A DNA stretch of 64,000 bases from Microcystis wesenbergii FACHB-1317. GTDB taxonomy: Bacteria; Cyanobacteriota; Cyanobacteriia; Cyanobacteriales; Microcystaceae. Below, in pieces: positions 1-8,884 of this stretch. The stretch is from contig NZ_JACJQV010000211.1 in assembly GCF_014696875.1 (NCBI RefSeq), forward strand, positions 1 through 64,000. Reading direction: 5' to 3'. The stretch's first letter is position 1. The number at the start of each line of letters is the position of its first letter. A program made the translations under genes and the position numbers. The notes under the pieces were generated by a model. It was not told where the DNA came from. It did no database searches and saw only the letters and a program-made list of their open reading frames with translations.

Positions 1-190
1 AACTAATGCGCGGGGGGTTTGGGGGCGGCGCCACGCCCCCAACGGGGGGTTTGGGGGGTAGAACCCCCCAAAAGCTTGGATTGAGTGATAAAATCAAAAG
101 TAACGCCCGACTTTAGCCGAGAGTTTCCCCTTAAAAATCCCAACTTAGTAGATTTACAAAAATGAGATGCACCCCAGTTAATCCCCGATA
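1..190. repeat. GC-rich intergenic repeat at window edge
   Basis: The stretch downstream of rfbA begins with G-run/C-run segments (GGGGTTTGGGGG-type and the complementary CCCCCC) that can fold back on themselves. No ORF or RNA gene is recognisable. It is probably an interspersed intergenic repeat, possibly helping to terminate the rfb operon. Confidence 0.4.
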
Positions 191-191
191 A

Positions 192-1265
192 CTAGACTAA
201 TTCCACATGGGAATCATCCCCAATCATAAAGCGTAAAGCCTTGGGACGTTGGGGGGCAATTTCTAATTTTGCCCGTCGTCCGATAACACTATCAACTATG
301 CGCTGATGAATGCCAATAATCGTGGCATCTTTGAGAATTACACTGTGTTCTATGTCGGCATCGATTAATTTTACTCCATTAGCCACACTACTATAGGGAC
401 CGATAAAACAATTCTCAATGTGACAATTTTCTCCAATAATGACAGGGCCGCGAATGGTACTATTAATAATTTTACTACCCTGACCAATTTGTACCCGTCC
501 GATCACCTGACTATTAGCATCAATTTCTCCCTGCAAAGCGATTTCTAGACTGGTATCAAGGATAATCCGATTTGCCTCTAATAAATCATCTTTTTTACCC
601 GTATCTAACCACCAACCCAGTAGTTTATTGGCTTCTACTGCTTTATTTTGATTGATTAATTCTTGGATAGCGTCGGTAATTTCTAACTCACCCCGGCCCG
701 AAGGTTGAATAGATGCGATCGCTTGGTGAATGGTGGGGGCAAAAAAATAAATCCCCACCAAAGCTAAATTTGAGGGGGGGTCTTTGGGTTTTTCAACTAA
801 GTATAAAACTTTGCCAGTTTCATCTACTTTTGCCACCCCAAAAGCACTAGGATTAGACACTTTTCGCAGGAGAATTAAAGCATCAAGGGACTGTTTTTGG
901 AAAGAGTCTAAAAAGGGAGATAAATCATCCTCGATTAGGTTATCACCCAAGTACATAATAAAGGGGGAATCTCCTAGGAAAGATTGGGCAGTTTTGACAG
1001 CGTGAGCTAATCCAGCAGGTTGATCTTGGCGAATATAAGTTATCTTAGCGCCAAACTGTTCACCACTGCCCGTGGTCTGACGAATTTCTTCCCCGGTTTC
1101 GGGACTGATAATAATGCCAATATCGGTAATTCCTGCGGCAACAATTGATTCGATTCCATACCATAAAATCGGTTTATTAGCCACGGGAACTAACTGTTTT
1201 GCCCCAGTATAAGTTAGGGGACGTAACCTCGTACCTTTGCCACCGGATAAAATTAGTGCTTTCAT
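192..1265 (-). CDS. rfbA: glucose-1-phosphate thymidylyltransferase, long form
   Basis: Makes dTDP-glucose from glucose-1-phosphate and dTTP, the first step of dTDP-L-rhamnose synthesis for cell-surface polysaccharide. The 357-residue protein opens with the nucleotidyltransferase signature LSGGKGTRLRP (residues 6-16), carries YLGDN for metal binding, and ends (about residues 240-340) in a hexapeptide-like left-handed beta-helix. That tail and the length match the long RmlA-type family rather than the ~290-residue enterobacterial RmlA. It is the last gene of a tight minus-strand operon rfbC-rfbD-rfbA, 4 nt after rfbD. rfbB (4,6-dehydratase) is not in the window, so that step must be encoded elsewhere. 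Long-form members of this family sometimes act on other sugars. Confidence 0.9.
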   Translation of the reverse strand: MKALILSGGKGTRLRPLTYTGAKQLVPVANKPILWYGIESIVAAGITDIGIIISPETGEEIRQTTGSGEQFGAKITYIRQDQPAGLAHAVKTAQSFLGDSPFIMYLGDNLIEDDLSPFLDSFQKQSLDALILLRKVSNPSAFGVAKVDETGKVLYLVEKPKDPPSNLALVGIYFFAPTIHQAIASIQPSGRGELEITDAIQELINQNKAVEANKLLGWWLDTGKKDDLLEANRIILDTSLEIALQGEIDANSQVIGRVQIGQGSKIINSTIRGPVIIGENCHIENCFIGPYSSVANGVKLIDADIEHSVILKDATIIGIHQRIVDSVIGRRAKLEIAPQRPKALRFMIGDDSHVELV

Positions 1266-1269
1266 AGTT

Positions 1270-2145
1270 TTAAAGATTAAATAGTTGGTTGAGCATCGCT
1301 TTGAGAGAATCTCGCCAATAGGGAGGAATATAACCTAATTGTTGCGAGATTTTTTGACCAGAAAGAACCGAATAGGCCGGACGCACTGCTGGGGTAGGAT
1401 ATTCAGCAGTAGTAATGGGAATTACTCTCTGAATTTTTAGGGGAATACCGCTTATTTTTGCCTCCTCAAAAATAGCTTTAGTTAAATCAAACCAACTGGC
1501 AACACCGCTATTAGTAAAATTATAGATTCCTGCGGGATTATCGACATTAATTAAAAGCTGAGTAATGGCCGTGGCGATATCTTTGGACCAAGTGGGACTT
1601 CCCACCTGATCAACAACTACTTTTAACTCCTCTCTTTCCTTACCTAATCTCAGCATAGTTTTGACAAAATTACTTTTGCCATAACTGCCGTAAACCCAAG
1701 CAGTACGCAGGATAATTGCCTGAGAATTAACAGTTTTAATCTCCTCTTCTCCCCTTAACTTTGATTGTCCATAAACCCCTAAAGGATTAGTTAGATCGGT
1801 TTCTAGATAGGGGGTATTTTTCCGACCATCAAAGACATAATCGGTGGAAATGTGGAGAAATTTAGCTTTAATTTTCTCGGCAGATTCCGCCATAATTTTT
1901 GGGGCTGTAGCATTGATAGCATAGGCTAAATCTGGCTCGATTTCGGCTTTATCTACTGCCGTATAAGCGGCGGCATTAACCAGATAATCCGGGTGAATTT
2001 CCCTAATTAACTGGCCGATTTTTTCCGAGTTAGTTAAATCTAGTTCTTCTCGACCGATACTAATAACTTCACCTAACTGCGGTAAAGTTACCTGTAACTC
2101 TTGTCCTACTTGACCTTTAGCACCAATTAGTAAAACTTTTTTCAT
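1270..2145 (-). CDS. rfbD: dTDP-4-dehydrorhamnose reductase
   Basis: Catalyses the last, NAD(P)H-dependent step of dTDP-L-rhamnose synthesis in the cytoplasm. The 291-residue protein is a short-chain-dehydrogenase-fold enzyme. It has a glycine-rich GAKGQVGQEL motif at residues 8-17, STDYVFDG at 100-107 and the catalytic YxxxK (YGQSK) at 125-129. Length is normal for RmlD. It lies 5 nt downstream of rfbC and 4 nt upstream of rfbA on the same strand, so the three are almost certainly cotranscribed. Confidence 0.95.
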   Translation of the reverse strand: MKKVLLIGAKGQVGQELQVTLPQLGEVISIGREELDLTNSEKIGQLIREIHPDYLVNAAAYTAVDKAEIEPDLAYAINATAPKIMAESAEKIKAKFLHISTDYVFDGRKNTPYLETDLTNPLGVYGQSKLRGEEEIKTVNSQAIILRTAWVYGSYGKSNFVKTMLRLGKEREELKVVVDQVGSPTWSKDIATAITQLLINVDNPAGIYNFTNSGVASWFDLTKAIFEEAKISGIPLKIQRVIPITTAEYPTPAVRPAYSVLSGQKISQQLGYIPPYWRDSLKAMLNQLFNL

Positions 2146-2150
2146 TGTCT

Positions 2151-2696
2151 TTAGGGGAAAACTTCCACGGATTTAAAGGGTTGTCCAGCTTGGTCTTTAG
2201 GAGAGAGAATCGGGGGAATCTCTAGGGGCCAATCAATCCCTAAATCGGCATCATTCCATAAAATGGTTTTTTCGTATTGGGGATAATAATAATTAGTGGT
2301 TTTGTAGAGAAATTCGGCTCGTTCAGAGAGAACTAGAAAGCCATGGGCAAAACCTTCGGGAACCCAGAAAATCCGTTTATTTTCCGCACTTAAAACACAG
2401 CTTACCCATTGCCCAAAAGTGGGGGAACTTTGACGCGCATCCACTGCTACATCAAAAACACTACCGTTCACCACTCGCACCAATTTACCCTGGGGATTGG
2501 GGATTTGATAGTGCAATCCTCGCAGGACATTTTTTAAGGACATAGAGTGATTATCCTGGACAAAAGTGGTATTGACTCCAGTTTTTTCTCGAAAATCTCT
2601 CTGATTAAAACTTTCCAAGAAAAAACCTCGATCGTCTCCGTAAACTTGCGGTTCAATGATTAAAACATCAGGAATTTCCGTGGGAATAACTTTCAT
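2151..2696 (-). CDS. rfbC: dTDP-4-dehydrorhamnose 3,5-epimerase
   Basis: Epimerises C3 and C5 of dTDP-4-dehydro-6-deoxyglucose on the route to dTDP-L-rhamnose. The 181-residue cupin protein has the family's usual length. GLHYQ carries the catalytic base His62, VDAR follows at 86-89, and the conserved VPEGFAHGF segment is at 112-120. It is the promoter-proximal gene of the rfbC-rfbD-rfbA operon. The region up to bioB (2697-2829) separates two divergent transcription units and must hold both promoters. Confidence 0.95.
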   Translation of the reverse strand: MKVIPTEIPDVLIIEPQVYGDDRGFFLESFNQRDFREKTGVNTTFVQDNHSMSLKNVLRGLHYQIPNPQGKLVRVVNGSVFDVAVDARQSSPTFGQWVSCVLSAENKRIFWVPEGFAHGFLVLSERAEFLYKTTNYYYPQYEKTILWNDADLGIDWPLEIPPILSPKDQAGQPFKSVEVFP

Positions 2697-2829
2697 AAAA
2701 TCGGAGACAAGATAACTTTTGCGGGTAGTCTAGCACAAAAGGGCATTTTTTTCTAAAGTTTTTTATTAATCTTTCCCCGGTAACTGAACAATGATAAGAT
2801 GAGCCTAACTTAGTCAGAGCAGAAACGAC

Positions 2830-3924
2830 GTGGTACAAGTCTCTACACACACCGCTACTCAATCTATCCCCCTGGAGGGAGAAGCCTTAAAAAACTGGTT
2901 ACAGACTAGGGCTAATCAGATTATCGCCGGCGATCGACTCAGTAAGCAAGAGGCCCTAGCTTTAACTGCGATCGAAGGTCAGGAAAATATTTTCAGCTTA
3001 TGTGAGGCTGCCGATCGCATTCGTCAGGCCTGTTGTGGTAATACGGTAGATTTATGTAGCATTATCAACATAAAATCGGGAAGTTGTTCGGAAAATTGCA
3101 GTTTTTGTTCCCAATCCGCCCACCATCCCGGTCAAGATTCGCCTATCTACGGTTTAAAAAGTCGCGAGGAAATCGTCAGCCATGCGAAAGCGGCAGCCGA
3201 CGCGGGGGCCAAACGCTTCTGTTTAGTTAGTCAAGGCCGGGGATTAAAGTACAATAGCCCTAAATCGCAGGAATTCGAGGAAATACTGGCCACAGTTCAA
3301 GAAATCATCGAAACAGCCAAGATTAAACCCTGCTGCGCCCTGGGAGAGTTAACCCTTGCCCAAGCCCAGGCCTTAAAAGAAGCTGGAGTTACCCGTTATA
3401 ATCACAATCTGGAAGCTTCCGAGAATTTTTATCCTAACGTCGTCTCCACCCACAGTTGGCAGGATCGGGTAGAAACGGTAAAAAACCTGAAAGCGGCGGG
3501 AATCCAAGCTTGTACGGGGGGAATTATCGGTATGGGGGAAAGTTGGACCGATCGCATTGATTTAGCTTTTTCCCTGGCGGAATTAGAAGTGGAATCCGTG
3601 CCGATTAACCTATTAAACCCCAGAAGTGGCACCCCTTTAGGTCATTTACCCAAACTAGACCCTTTTACTGCCCTAAAAGCGATCGCTATTTTCCGGTTTA
3701 TCTTACCTCAACAAATCCTCCGTTATGCCGGGGGACGAGAGGCGGTGATGGGAGAATTGCAAAATCTGGGGCTAAAATCGGGAATTAATGCTATGCTGAT
3801 TGGGCATTATTTGACCACTCTAGGACAACCCCCCCAACAGGATCAGGCGATGTTGGCTGATCTTAGTTTAATAGGAGGAGAAGCCCCCATCCCCGGTGAA
3901 TACCAACCCCAACAGGCAACCTAA
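2830..3924 (+). CDS. bioB: biotin synthase
   Basis: Radical-SAM enzyme that inserts sulfur into dethiobiotin, the last step of biotin synthesis. In 364 residues it shows the 4Fe-4S cluster cysteines C86, C90 and C93 in CSENCSFC, followed by family motifs such as GLKSREEI and the C-terminal YAGGREA. The start is a GTG at 2830; there is no ATG before the conserved region. It overlaps the next gene, the biotin transporter bioY, by 29 nt, so synthesis and uptake appear to be coexpressed. Confidence 0.95.
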   Translation: MVQVSTHTATQSIPLEGEALKNWLQTRANQIIAGDRLSKQEALALTAIEGQENIFSLCEAADRIRQACCGNTVDLCSIINIKSGSCSENCSFCSQSAHHPGQDSPIYGLKSREEIVSHAKAAADAGAKRFCLVSQGRGLKYNSPKSQEFEEILATVQEIIETAKIKPCCALGELTLAQAQALKEAGVTRYNHNLEASENFYPNVVSTHSWQDRVETVKNLKAAGIQACTGGIIGMGESWTDRIDLAFSLAELEVESVPINLLNPRSGTPLGHLPKLDPFTALKAIAIFRFILPQQILRYAGGREAVMGELQNLGLKSGINAMLIGHYLTTLGQPPQQDQAMLADLSLIGGEAPIPGEYQPQQAT

Positions 3925-4546
3925 ATCACGTCGAGGACGAGGCTCTCCGCCCCGGCGCACTTCCGCATCGGTTCCCAATGAGTTAATCTGGGCCTTGATT
4001 GGTTTGCTCCTGACAATTTTTAGTACATTTGTTCCAGTAAGCCTAGCTAGTTGGTCGGCTGCGGGTCTATCTTCGCAAAAACTAGGCATAACTTACCAAA
4101 TTGGGGCAGTATTGTTAACGGGCTGTCTGGGGGGCAAAAATGCCGGGCTTCTTGCCCAGGTGGCCTATATTTTTCTCGGTTTAACTTGGTTGCCGGTGTT
4201 TGCCCAGGGTGGGGGAATGGGTTATCTGAAAGAACCCAGTTTTGGCTATATTTTAGGCTTTATGCCGGGGGCATGGCTGTGTGGTTGGTTGGCTTTTCGC
4301 TGGCGCGCCAAGATAGAAACCCTAGCTTTAAGTGCTTTTGCCGGTTTGTTAGTGATTCATCTGTGCGGTTTATTATATATGCTGGGATTGTCGATTTTTC
4401 AGCCCCAAGCCAGTCAAATCACCTTTCCTGATAGTTTGCCCACCCTATTTATGAATTATTCAGTCTGGCCATTTTTAGGGCAATTAGTAGTAATTTGTGT
4501 GGTGGTAATTATTGCTTTTTTCTTCCGTAAATTATTATTTTATTGA
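3896..4546 (+). CDS. bioY: BioY-type biotin ECF transporter S component
   Basis: A 216-residue membrane protein with about six hydrophobic segments and BioY landmarks (GKNAGLLAQVAYIFLGL, PSFGYILGF near the middle). It should bind biotin in the inner membrane; ECF energy-coupling partners EcfA/EcfT are not nearby, as is common for solitary BioY. The start chosen is GTG at 3896, inside the bioB 3' end; a later internal start is possible because the first ~30 residues are polar and rich in Arg. The stop codon overlaps the ATG of lspA (TGATG), suggesting translational coupling. Confidence 0.85.
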   Translation: MNTNPNRQPKSRRGRGSPPRRTSASVPNELIWALIGLLLTIFSTFVPVSLASWSAAGLSSQKLGITYQIGAVLLTGCLGGKNAGLLAQVAYIFLGLTWLPVFAQGGGMGYLKEPSFGYILGFMPGAWLCGWLAFRWRAKIETLALSAFAGLLVIHLCGLLYMLGLSIFQPQASQITFPDSLPTLFMNYSVWPFLGQLVVICVVVIIAFFFRKLLFY

Positions 4547-5025
4547 TGCCACAGCCAATGTTAAAAAAGAATCGCTGGTTTTGGATAGTGGCGGTTATCG
4601 GTCTAATTTTAGACCAAGTAACTAAGTATATAACCGTGCAGAGTTTTGAGCAAATTGGTGATACTTTCCCGATTATTCCGGGGGTTTTTCATTTTACCTA
4701 TGTGATTAATACTGGGGCGGCTTTTAGTGCTTTTCGGGGCGGTGTTGGTTGGCTAAAATGGCTATCCTTATTGGTTAGTTTGGCATTAATGGCTTTTGCT
4801 TACTTTGGACCGCATTTAAATCGTTGGGAACAATTAGCCTACGGTTTTATTTTAGCAGGGGCTTTCGGCAATGGTATCGATCGCTTTTTGTTTGGTTATG
4901 TGGTGGATTTTCTCGATTTTAGATTGATTAATTTTCCTGTTTTTAATCTGGCTGATGTCTTTATTAATATCGGGATTATTTGCCTCTTAATTTCTACCTT
5001 TCCCCACAAGTCAAGGGTCCTGTAG
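4546..5025 (+). CDS. lspA: lipoprotein signal peptidase (signal peptidase II)
   Basis: Membrane aspartyl protease that removes signal peptides from prolipoproteins. The ~159-residue protein has four predicted membrane helices. The two catalytic aspartates are visible in GNGIDR and in FNLAD, the conserved motifs of the family. ATG at 4546 overlaps the bioY stop codon; the TTG one codon upstream is less likely. A biotin-lipoprotein peptidase operon is seen in other cyanobacteria, but the link is probably positional rather than functional. Confidence 0.93.
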   Translation: MPQPMLKKNRWFWIVAVIGLILDQVTKYITVQSFEQIGDTFPIIPGVFHFTYVINTGAAFSAFRGGVGWLKWLSLLVSLALMAFAYFGPHLNRWEQLAYGFILAGAFGNGIDRFLFGYVVDFLDFRLINFPVFNLADVFINIGIICLLISTFPHKSRVL

Positions 5026-5098
5026 GGGCGAAGCATTCGGGCGATAACCTATCGCTGAAACTGTAGATTTCCTATCCGAATGCCTCGCCCTTACTTTT
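5022..5098. repeat. inverted-repeat element / likely terminator after lspA
   Basis: Imperfect inverted repeat with arms of about 19 bp (GGGGCGAAGCATTCGG and CCGAATGCCTCGCCC) separated by about 40 bp and followed by a T-run at 5096 onward. It can act as a terminator for bioB-bioY-lspA. It has the look of a dispersed cyanobacterial MITE-like repeat. Confidence 0.55.
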
Positions 5099-5227
5099 TC
5101 TGTTCAAAAAAATTGGGGATTTAGTATTATATTCCTGGAGTCCTGATCATTTAAATATTTTGGAAATCTAGATAATTCCTGTTGAGTACCAATCATTTTG
5201 ACCTCTGGAAAAAAACTTATAAGCTAT

Positions 5228-5349
5228 TAAGTAGGTGGGTGGAATTAAATATAAGATGAACGTAGGTTGGGTTGAAGCATGAAACCCAACGCCCGCATGG
5301 GTTACGCTACCGCTAACCCATCCTACAAATAATTGTGCCTCCCTACTTA
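5228..5349. repeat. MITE-like element with TAAGTAG termini (variant 2)
   Basis: A 122-bp element bounded by TAAGTAGGTGGG on the left and the inverted CCCTACTTA on the right. Inside is a GTAGGTTGGGTT...AACCCAAC hairpin similar to repeats at 63.4-63.9 kb. Its right terminus runs into the 3' end of the HNH gene and supplies its TAA stop codon. A fragment with the same left end lies at 61889-61914. Confidence 0.6.
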
Positions 5350-5793
5350 TTCCTGTTTTTTATCGGTGCTGGGTGGATGCCAACCTCCCCGGATCCATAA
5401 TCGACGAACTTTAACGATAAAACCTTCATTATGATTATCATCATTTAAGTCCAAACGTTCAATAGTTGCCCTAGCGATGGGAGTAAGTCCCACTATTTTT
5501 AAAGCATCTGGTGTCCAGATAAAATGTTCTTGCCAATGCTGTTGGCGCGGATTGAATATTTCTACCTCTTGTTCTGTTTTCGGATCAATTGCCTTGATAA
5601 AATTGTAGCGATATCTGTTACATCTTTGGCAAGCTAAAGCTAAGTTTGCCAATTCATCTTTGCCTCCTAAAGATTTGGGCTGAATGTGATCTACTTCAAA
5701 TAGTGCGGCACTAATTTCTTCTGGAGAATGACAGTATTCACACAGATAGTTGGCTCTTGCTCGGACTTGTAATCGAGTGGTGATACTAATCAT
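5347..5793 (-). CDS. HNH endonuclease
   Basis: A 148-residue protein with an HNH nuclease core. A structural CxxC (C18, C21) is followed by VDHIQP with D35-H36, N50 and a second CxxC (C55, C58) with N59, i.e. an HNN-type active site. Such small HNH proteins occur in mobile or defence contexts and are often uncharacterised. It starts at ATG 5793 and overlaps the upstream 81-residue gene by 4 nt, so the two form a pair. The stop codon falls within the terminal repeat of an adjacent MITE-like element, so the native C-terminus may have been altered. Confidence 0.8.
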   Translation of the reverse strand: MISITTRLQVRARANYLCEYCHSPEEISAALFEVDHIQPKSLGGKDELANLALACQRCNRYRYNFIKAIDPKTEQEVEIFNPRQQHWQEHFIWTPDALKIVGLTPIARATIERLDLNDDNHNEGFIVKVRRLWIRGGWHPPSTDKKQE

Positions 5794-6035
5794 TTAGATT
5801 CAGCAACTATTCTCGCATTTAAGAGCGTGAAAATCTCGTTTAACTCTAAAATACCGGCTAATTCTGCGGTTTCTTGAGAATTAAGTTGGGAATTTTTTTC
5901 TAGTTCCCGTAGTTCCTCTAATCGACACTGCAATTCCTCGGTGAATTTAAAAAGATAATTTTCCCTTACTGGCGATAGCTTAATTCCTTTTTCAATCCAA
6001 GAAGAGGGCTTGACCATCAGTTGAGTTAACATCAC
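5790..6035 (-). CDS. small partner protein of the HNH nuclease
   Basis: An 81-residue, Glu/Leu-rich, mostly helical protein that I do not recognise by family. It overlaps the HNH gene start by 4 nt (ATGA-type overlap), typical of a cotranslated pair. Comparable small genes precede HNH nucleases in many cyanobacteria, where the pair is sometimes suspected to be a toxin-antitoxin or nuclease-immunity unit; that role is inference only. A shared promoter would lie in 6036-6116. Confidence 0.6.
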   Translation of the reverse strand: MMLTQLMVKPSSWIEKGIKLSPVRENYLFKFTEELQCRLEELRELEKNSQLNSQETAELAGILELNEIFTLLNARIVAESK

Positions 6036-6116
6036 TTTCTCCTTACCTTTAATCCCTAACCTAATCCTAACACGATTATTTATACTCGATCGGGTGAGCG
6101 ATGCCCACCCAAAAAA

Positions 6117-7910
6117 CTATGCTTCTGTTTCAGAATTAGAGCGATCGAATTTACTAACTAACTCAGGATTTTCTGACCAAGCATCGATAACACTCATATT
6201 ACCATTGAGAAAATTCTGTTTAATAGCGCGGCGTTGAATTTTGCCACTGGCAGTTTTGAGAATTGTTCCCGATTTGGCTAAAACAATGGCATGGGTCATA
6301 ATTTCGTGTTCTTCGGCGATTTCCTGACGGATATCGGCGATTAATTTAGCCGTATCTAATTCGCCGCTGCGACGTTCTAATTCCTGGACAATAACTAACT
6401 GTTCTTCCCCATTATCTTCAATAGAAAAAGCCGCACCATAATCGGGACGAAAAACCTCATTAAGATGCTGTACTGACCATTCTAAATCCTGGGGATAATG
6501 ATTACTACCACGGACAATAATTAAATCCTTAATCCTTCCCGTGATATACAATTCCCCATCGAGAAGAAAACCTAAATCTCCGGTGCGTAAAAACGGTCCT
6601 TCTCCCGTATCAGCAAGATAAGCTTGAAAAGTTTCTTTGGTTGCGTCTTCCCGTTGCCAATATCCAGCGGCCATACTGGGGTCACTGGCCCAAATTTCGC
6701 CCACTTCATCGGCTGCACAAAGGGTAAAAGTATCGGGATTAACCATAGCTATACGGGTATCACAGACGCGACGACCACAACTGGGGACGTATCTAACTCC
6801 CGTGGTTCGATCGGAGCCTACAGGGACAATTTTACCGCGTTCGTAGGCGGTTGCATCCAAAGCGGTGATAATTGGGGTGGTTCCCTTGGGTTTATTAGAA
6901 ATCAAGAGGGTATATTCAGCTAATCCGTAGGCAGGGGCGAAAGTTTGCCAAGAAAAGCCATAATCTGCAAAAGTATCGACAAATTTGGCCATTACCTTCG
7001 GGTTAATCGGTTCGGCGGCATTTCCCGCGGCCTGCCAACTGCTCAGGTCTAATTCCGCTAAATCGGCAGCTTTAATCCTACGAGTACAAAGATCATAGGC
7101 GAAGTTGGGGGCCTGGCTATGAGTAACTTTGTACTTAGTAATATTTTTTAACCACTGCATCGGACGCTTAATAAAAGCAAAGGGAGACATGAGATAGCAG
7201 GGTGTACCGTTGTAGAGGGGGACGGTGATACCCTCGACTAACCCGTAATCATGAAAATAGGGCATCCAAGTGAGGGTAACGCTATCCGGTTCGTAACCAC
7301 AAGCTTTTTGCAAGTAACCGCAATGGTGCATCAGGTTAAAATGACTTAACATCACCCCTTTGGGGATATTAGTCGAACCGGAGGTATATTGCAGATAAGC
7401 AAGCGCCGATTTATCCACCTGGGGATCTTGCCATTGGTCCGCCAGCGAAATATCAATGCTTTCGGTGGTAATCCATTTCATTTGGTCGAATTCTGGGAAT
7501 TCTTCCTTAACACCTTCAATAAGAGTCAGAATACTTTCGGTAACTAGGGCAAAGGCCGCATTAGCATCCTTGACAATTGCGCGTAAACGGGGCAGAGTGC
7601 GCTTAAGTCGTCCCGATTCCGGTGGGGGGACGGGAATGGCAATCACTCCCGCATAAAGACAACCACAAAAAGCGGCCACTACTTCTAAACTTTGAGGATA
7701 GAGTAACAGGGCCCGTTCTCCTTGAGCTTGGTATTTTTGCAAATAGGCGGCGATTGCTCTTGCTTGGCGATCGAGTTCACTGTAGGTTAAAGGTGGGGTT
7801 TCTTTTTTGCCATCGATAAGAAAAGTGTAGGCATGGCCATCTGGTTGTGTGGTGGCGCGGTAACGTAAGAGTTCTACTAGGGTTGCGGGTTGAATTAGGG
7901 TTTCAGTCAT
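6117..7910 (-). CDS. fatty acyl-AMP ligase (FAAL) family protein
   Basis: Member of the ANL adenylating superfamily; FAALs activate fatty acids as acyl-adenylates and pass them to an acyl carrier protein. The 597-residue protein has the ATP-binding P-loop YTSGSTNIPKG at 175-185, the FAAL-like segment TWMPYFHDYGLVEG, FAPAYGLAEYTL, TGDLGFLLDGELYITGR and a C-terminal lysine motif (SGKIQRR). No ACP, PKS or NRPS gene is adjacent, so it is free-standing here. Its product could feed a lipopeptide, glycolipid or hydrocarbon pathway encoded elsewhere. The reverse complement of 6093-6115 forms a short GGGTGGGC-type hairpin just after the stop. Confidence 0.88.
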   Translation of the reverse strand: MTETLIQPATLVELLRYRATTQPDGHAYTFLIDGKKETPPLTYSELDRQARAIAAYLQKYQAQGERALLLYPQSLEVVAAFCGCLYAGVIAIPVPPPESGRLKRTLPRLRAIVKDANAAFALVTESILTLIEGVKEEFPEFDQMKWITTESIDISLADQWQDPQVDKSALAYLQYTSGSTNIPKGVMLSHFNLMHHCGYLQKACGYEPDSVTLTWMPYFHDYGLVEGITVPLYNGTPCYLMSPFAFIKRPMQWLKNITKYKVTHSQAPNFAYDLCTRRIKAADLAELDLSSWQAAGNAAEPINPKVMAKFVDTFADYGFSWQTFAPAYGLAEYTLLISNKPKGTTPIITALDATAYERGKIVPVGSDRTTGVRYVPSCGRRVCDTRIAMVNPDTFTLCAADEVGEIWASDPSMAAGYWQREDATKETFQAYLADTGEGPFLRTGDLGFLLDGELYITGRIKDLIIVRGSNHYPQDLEWSVQHLNEVFRPDYGAAFSIEDNGEEQLVIVQELERRSGELDTAKLIADIRQEIAEEHEIMTHAIVLAKSGTILKTASGKIQRRAIKQNFLNGNMSVIDAWSENPELVSKFDRSNSETEA

Positions 7911-7988
7911 CGTTGTTATCGGGCTTATTGGGGCTATTGTATAGAAGTTTTAACATATTTGCCCATGGCGCTAGGATAAAGTGCGGAA

Positions 7989-8101
7989 GGCGATCGGTCA
8001 AGGTATAGGATTAAGTTATTGGTTAAAATCCCCCCCGCCTTATCTCTGCAATTGTGAGAAAAAGCTACAATTAATCAATCCTAAAATACCGGGAAAAAGT
8101 C
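7989..8101 (+). repeat. left-hand leader copy of the island-flanking direct repeat
   Basis: The sequence from 7989 (beginning GGCGATCGGTCAAGGTATAG) to the Uma2 start is repeated, with scattered differences, at 20154-20265. Together with the genes it forms direct repeats of about 0.8-0.88 kb that bracket the 8.9-20.1 kb accessory island. The segment just before the ATG is nearly identical in the two copies and presumably contains the promoter and ribosome binding site. Confidence 0.85.
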
Positions 8102-8866
8102 ATGACAGCCCTAGACATAATCCCAGAAGTTGCCTGTCCCCCCACAGATTTATGGAGTGATGAACCACCCTTGGCAAGTGATCTACACCTGCAACAGATC
8201 ATCATTCTCCTTAGTTGTCTAGAATTATTATGGCGCGAGAGGAGTGATTACTACGCTTCGGGAAATCTAACCATCTACTACAACGAGGAACAACTCAAAA
8301 AGCGCGATTTCTGGGGTCCTGATTTTTTTGTGGTTTTAGATACCGAAAAACGTCCCCGCAAAAGTTGGGTGGTTTGGGGAGAACAGGGTAAATATCCGGA
8401 TGTAATTGTCGAGATTCTCTCCGATTCTACGGCCAATATTGACCGCAATAACAAGAAAATTCTCTATCAGAATACCTTTCGCACTCCTAATTATTTTTGG
8501 TTTGATCCTAATACGTTAGAATTGCAAGGATTTAGACTAATTGAGGGACAATATCAAGCCATTTCTCCCAATGAACAGGGTTATCTCTGGAGTGAACAGT
8601 TAGGATTATATTTAGGCATATTTGACCGTAAACTGCGTTATTTTACCGCCAATGGTCAATTAGTCCCCACTCCTCAAGAAGCGGAATTAGAGCAAAGACA
8701 GGCAAAAGAACAGGCTATTTTAGAGAAAGAACAGGCTCTTTTAGAGAAAGAACAGGCTATTTTAGAGAAAGAACAGGCTCTTTTAGAGAAAGAAAGGGAA
8801 GGTCAGGCTAAGGAAAAATTGGCACAAAAACTACGAGAATTAGGCATCGATCCCGATACAATTTAA
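8102..8866 (+). CDS. Uma2 family endonuclease (DUF820), left copy
   Basis: A 254-residue member of the Uma2/DUF820 family, PD-(D/E)XK-fold proteins that are hugely expanded in cyanobacteria and of uncertain function. The nuclease-like core shows GPDFFVVLD and PDVIVEILS. The tail (about residues 200-240) is a charged coiled coil made of four 7-residue units (QA-I/L-LEKE) encoded by 21-bp tandem repeats at 8711-8794. The family-typical LRELGIDPD end closes the protein. It is nearly identical to the gene at 20266-20967, which has only one such unit. Confidence 0.85.
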   Translation: MTALDIIPEVACPPTDLWSDEPPLASDLHLQQIIILLSCLELLWRERSDYYASGNLTIYYNEEQLKKRDFWGPDFFVVLDTEKRPRKSWVVWGEQGKYPDVIVEILSDSTANIDRNNKKILYQNTFRTPNYFWFDPNTLELQGFRLIEGQYQAISPNEQGYLWSEQLGLYLGIFDRKLRYFTANGQLVPTPQEAELEQRQAKEQAILEKEQALLEKEQAILEKEQALLEKEREGQAKEKLAQKLRELGIDPDTI

Positions 8867-8884
8867 CTGAAGTGGCAAAAGTCC

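Noticed and set aside
5101-5225. Short antisense frame (about 24 codons, starting MIGTQQELSRFP)
   Set aside because: An RBS-like AGAGGT precedes it, but the frame is too short and I recognise no family; it could be a remnant.
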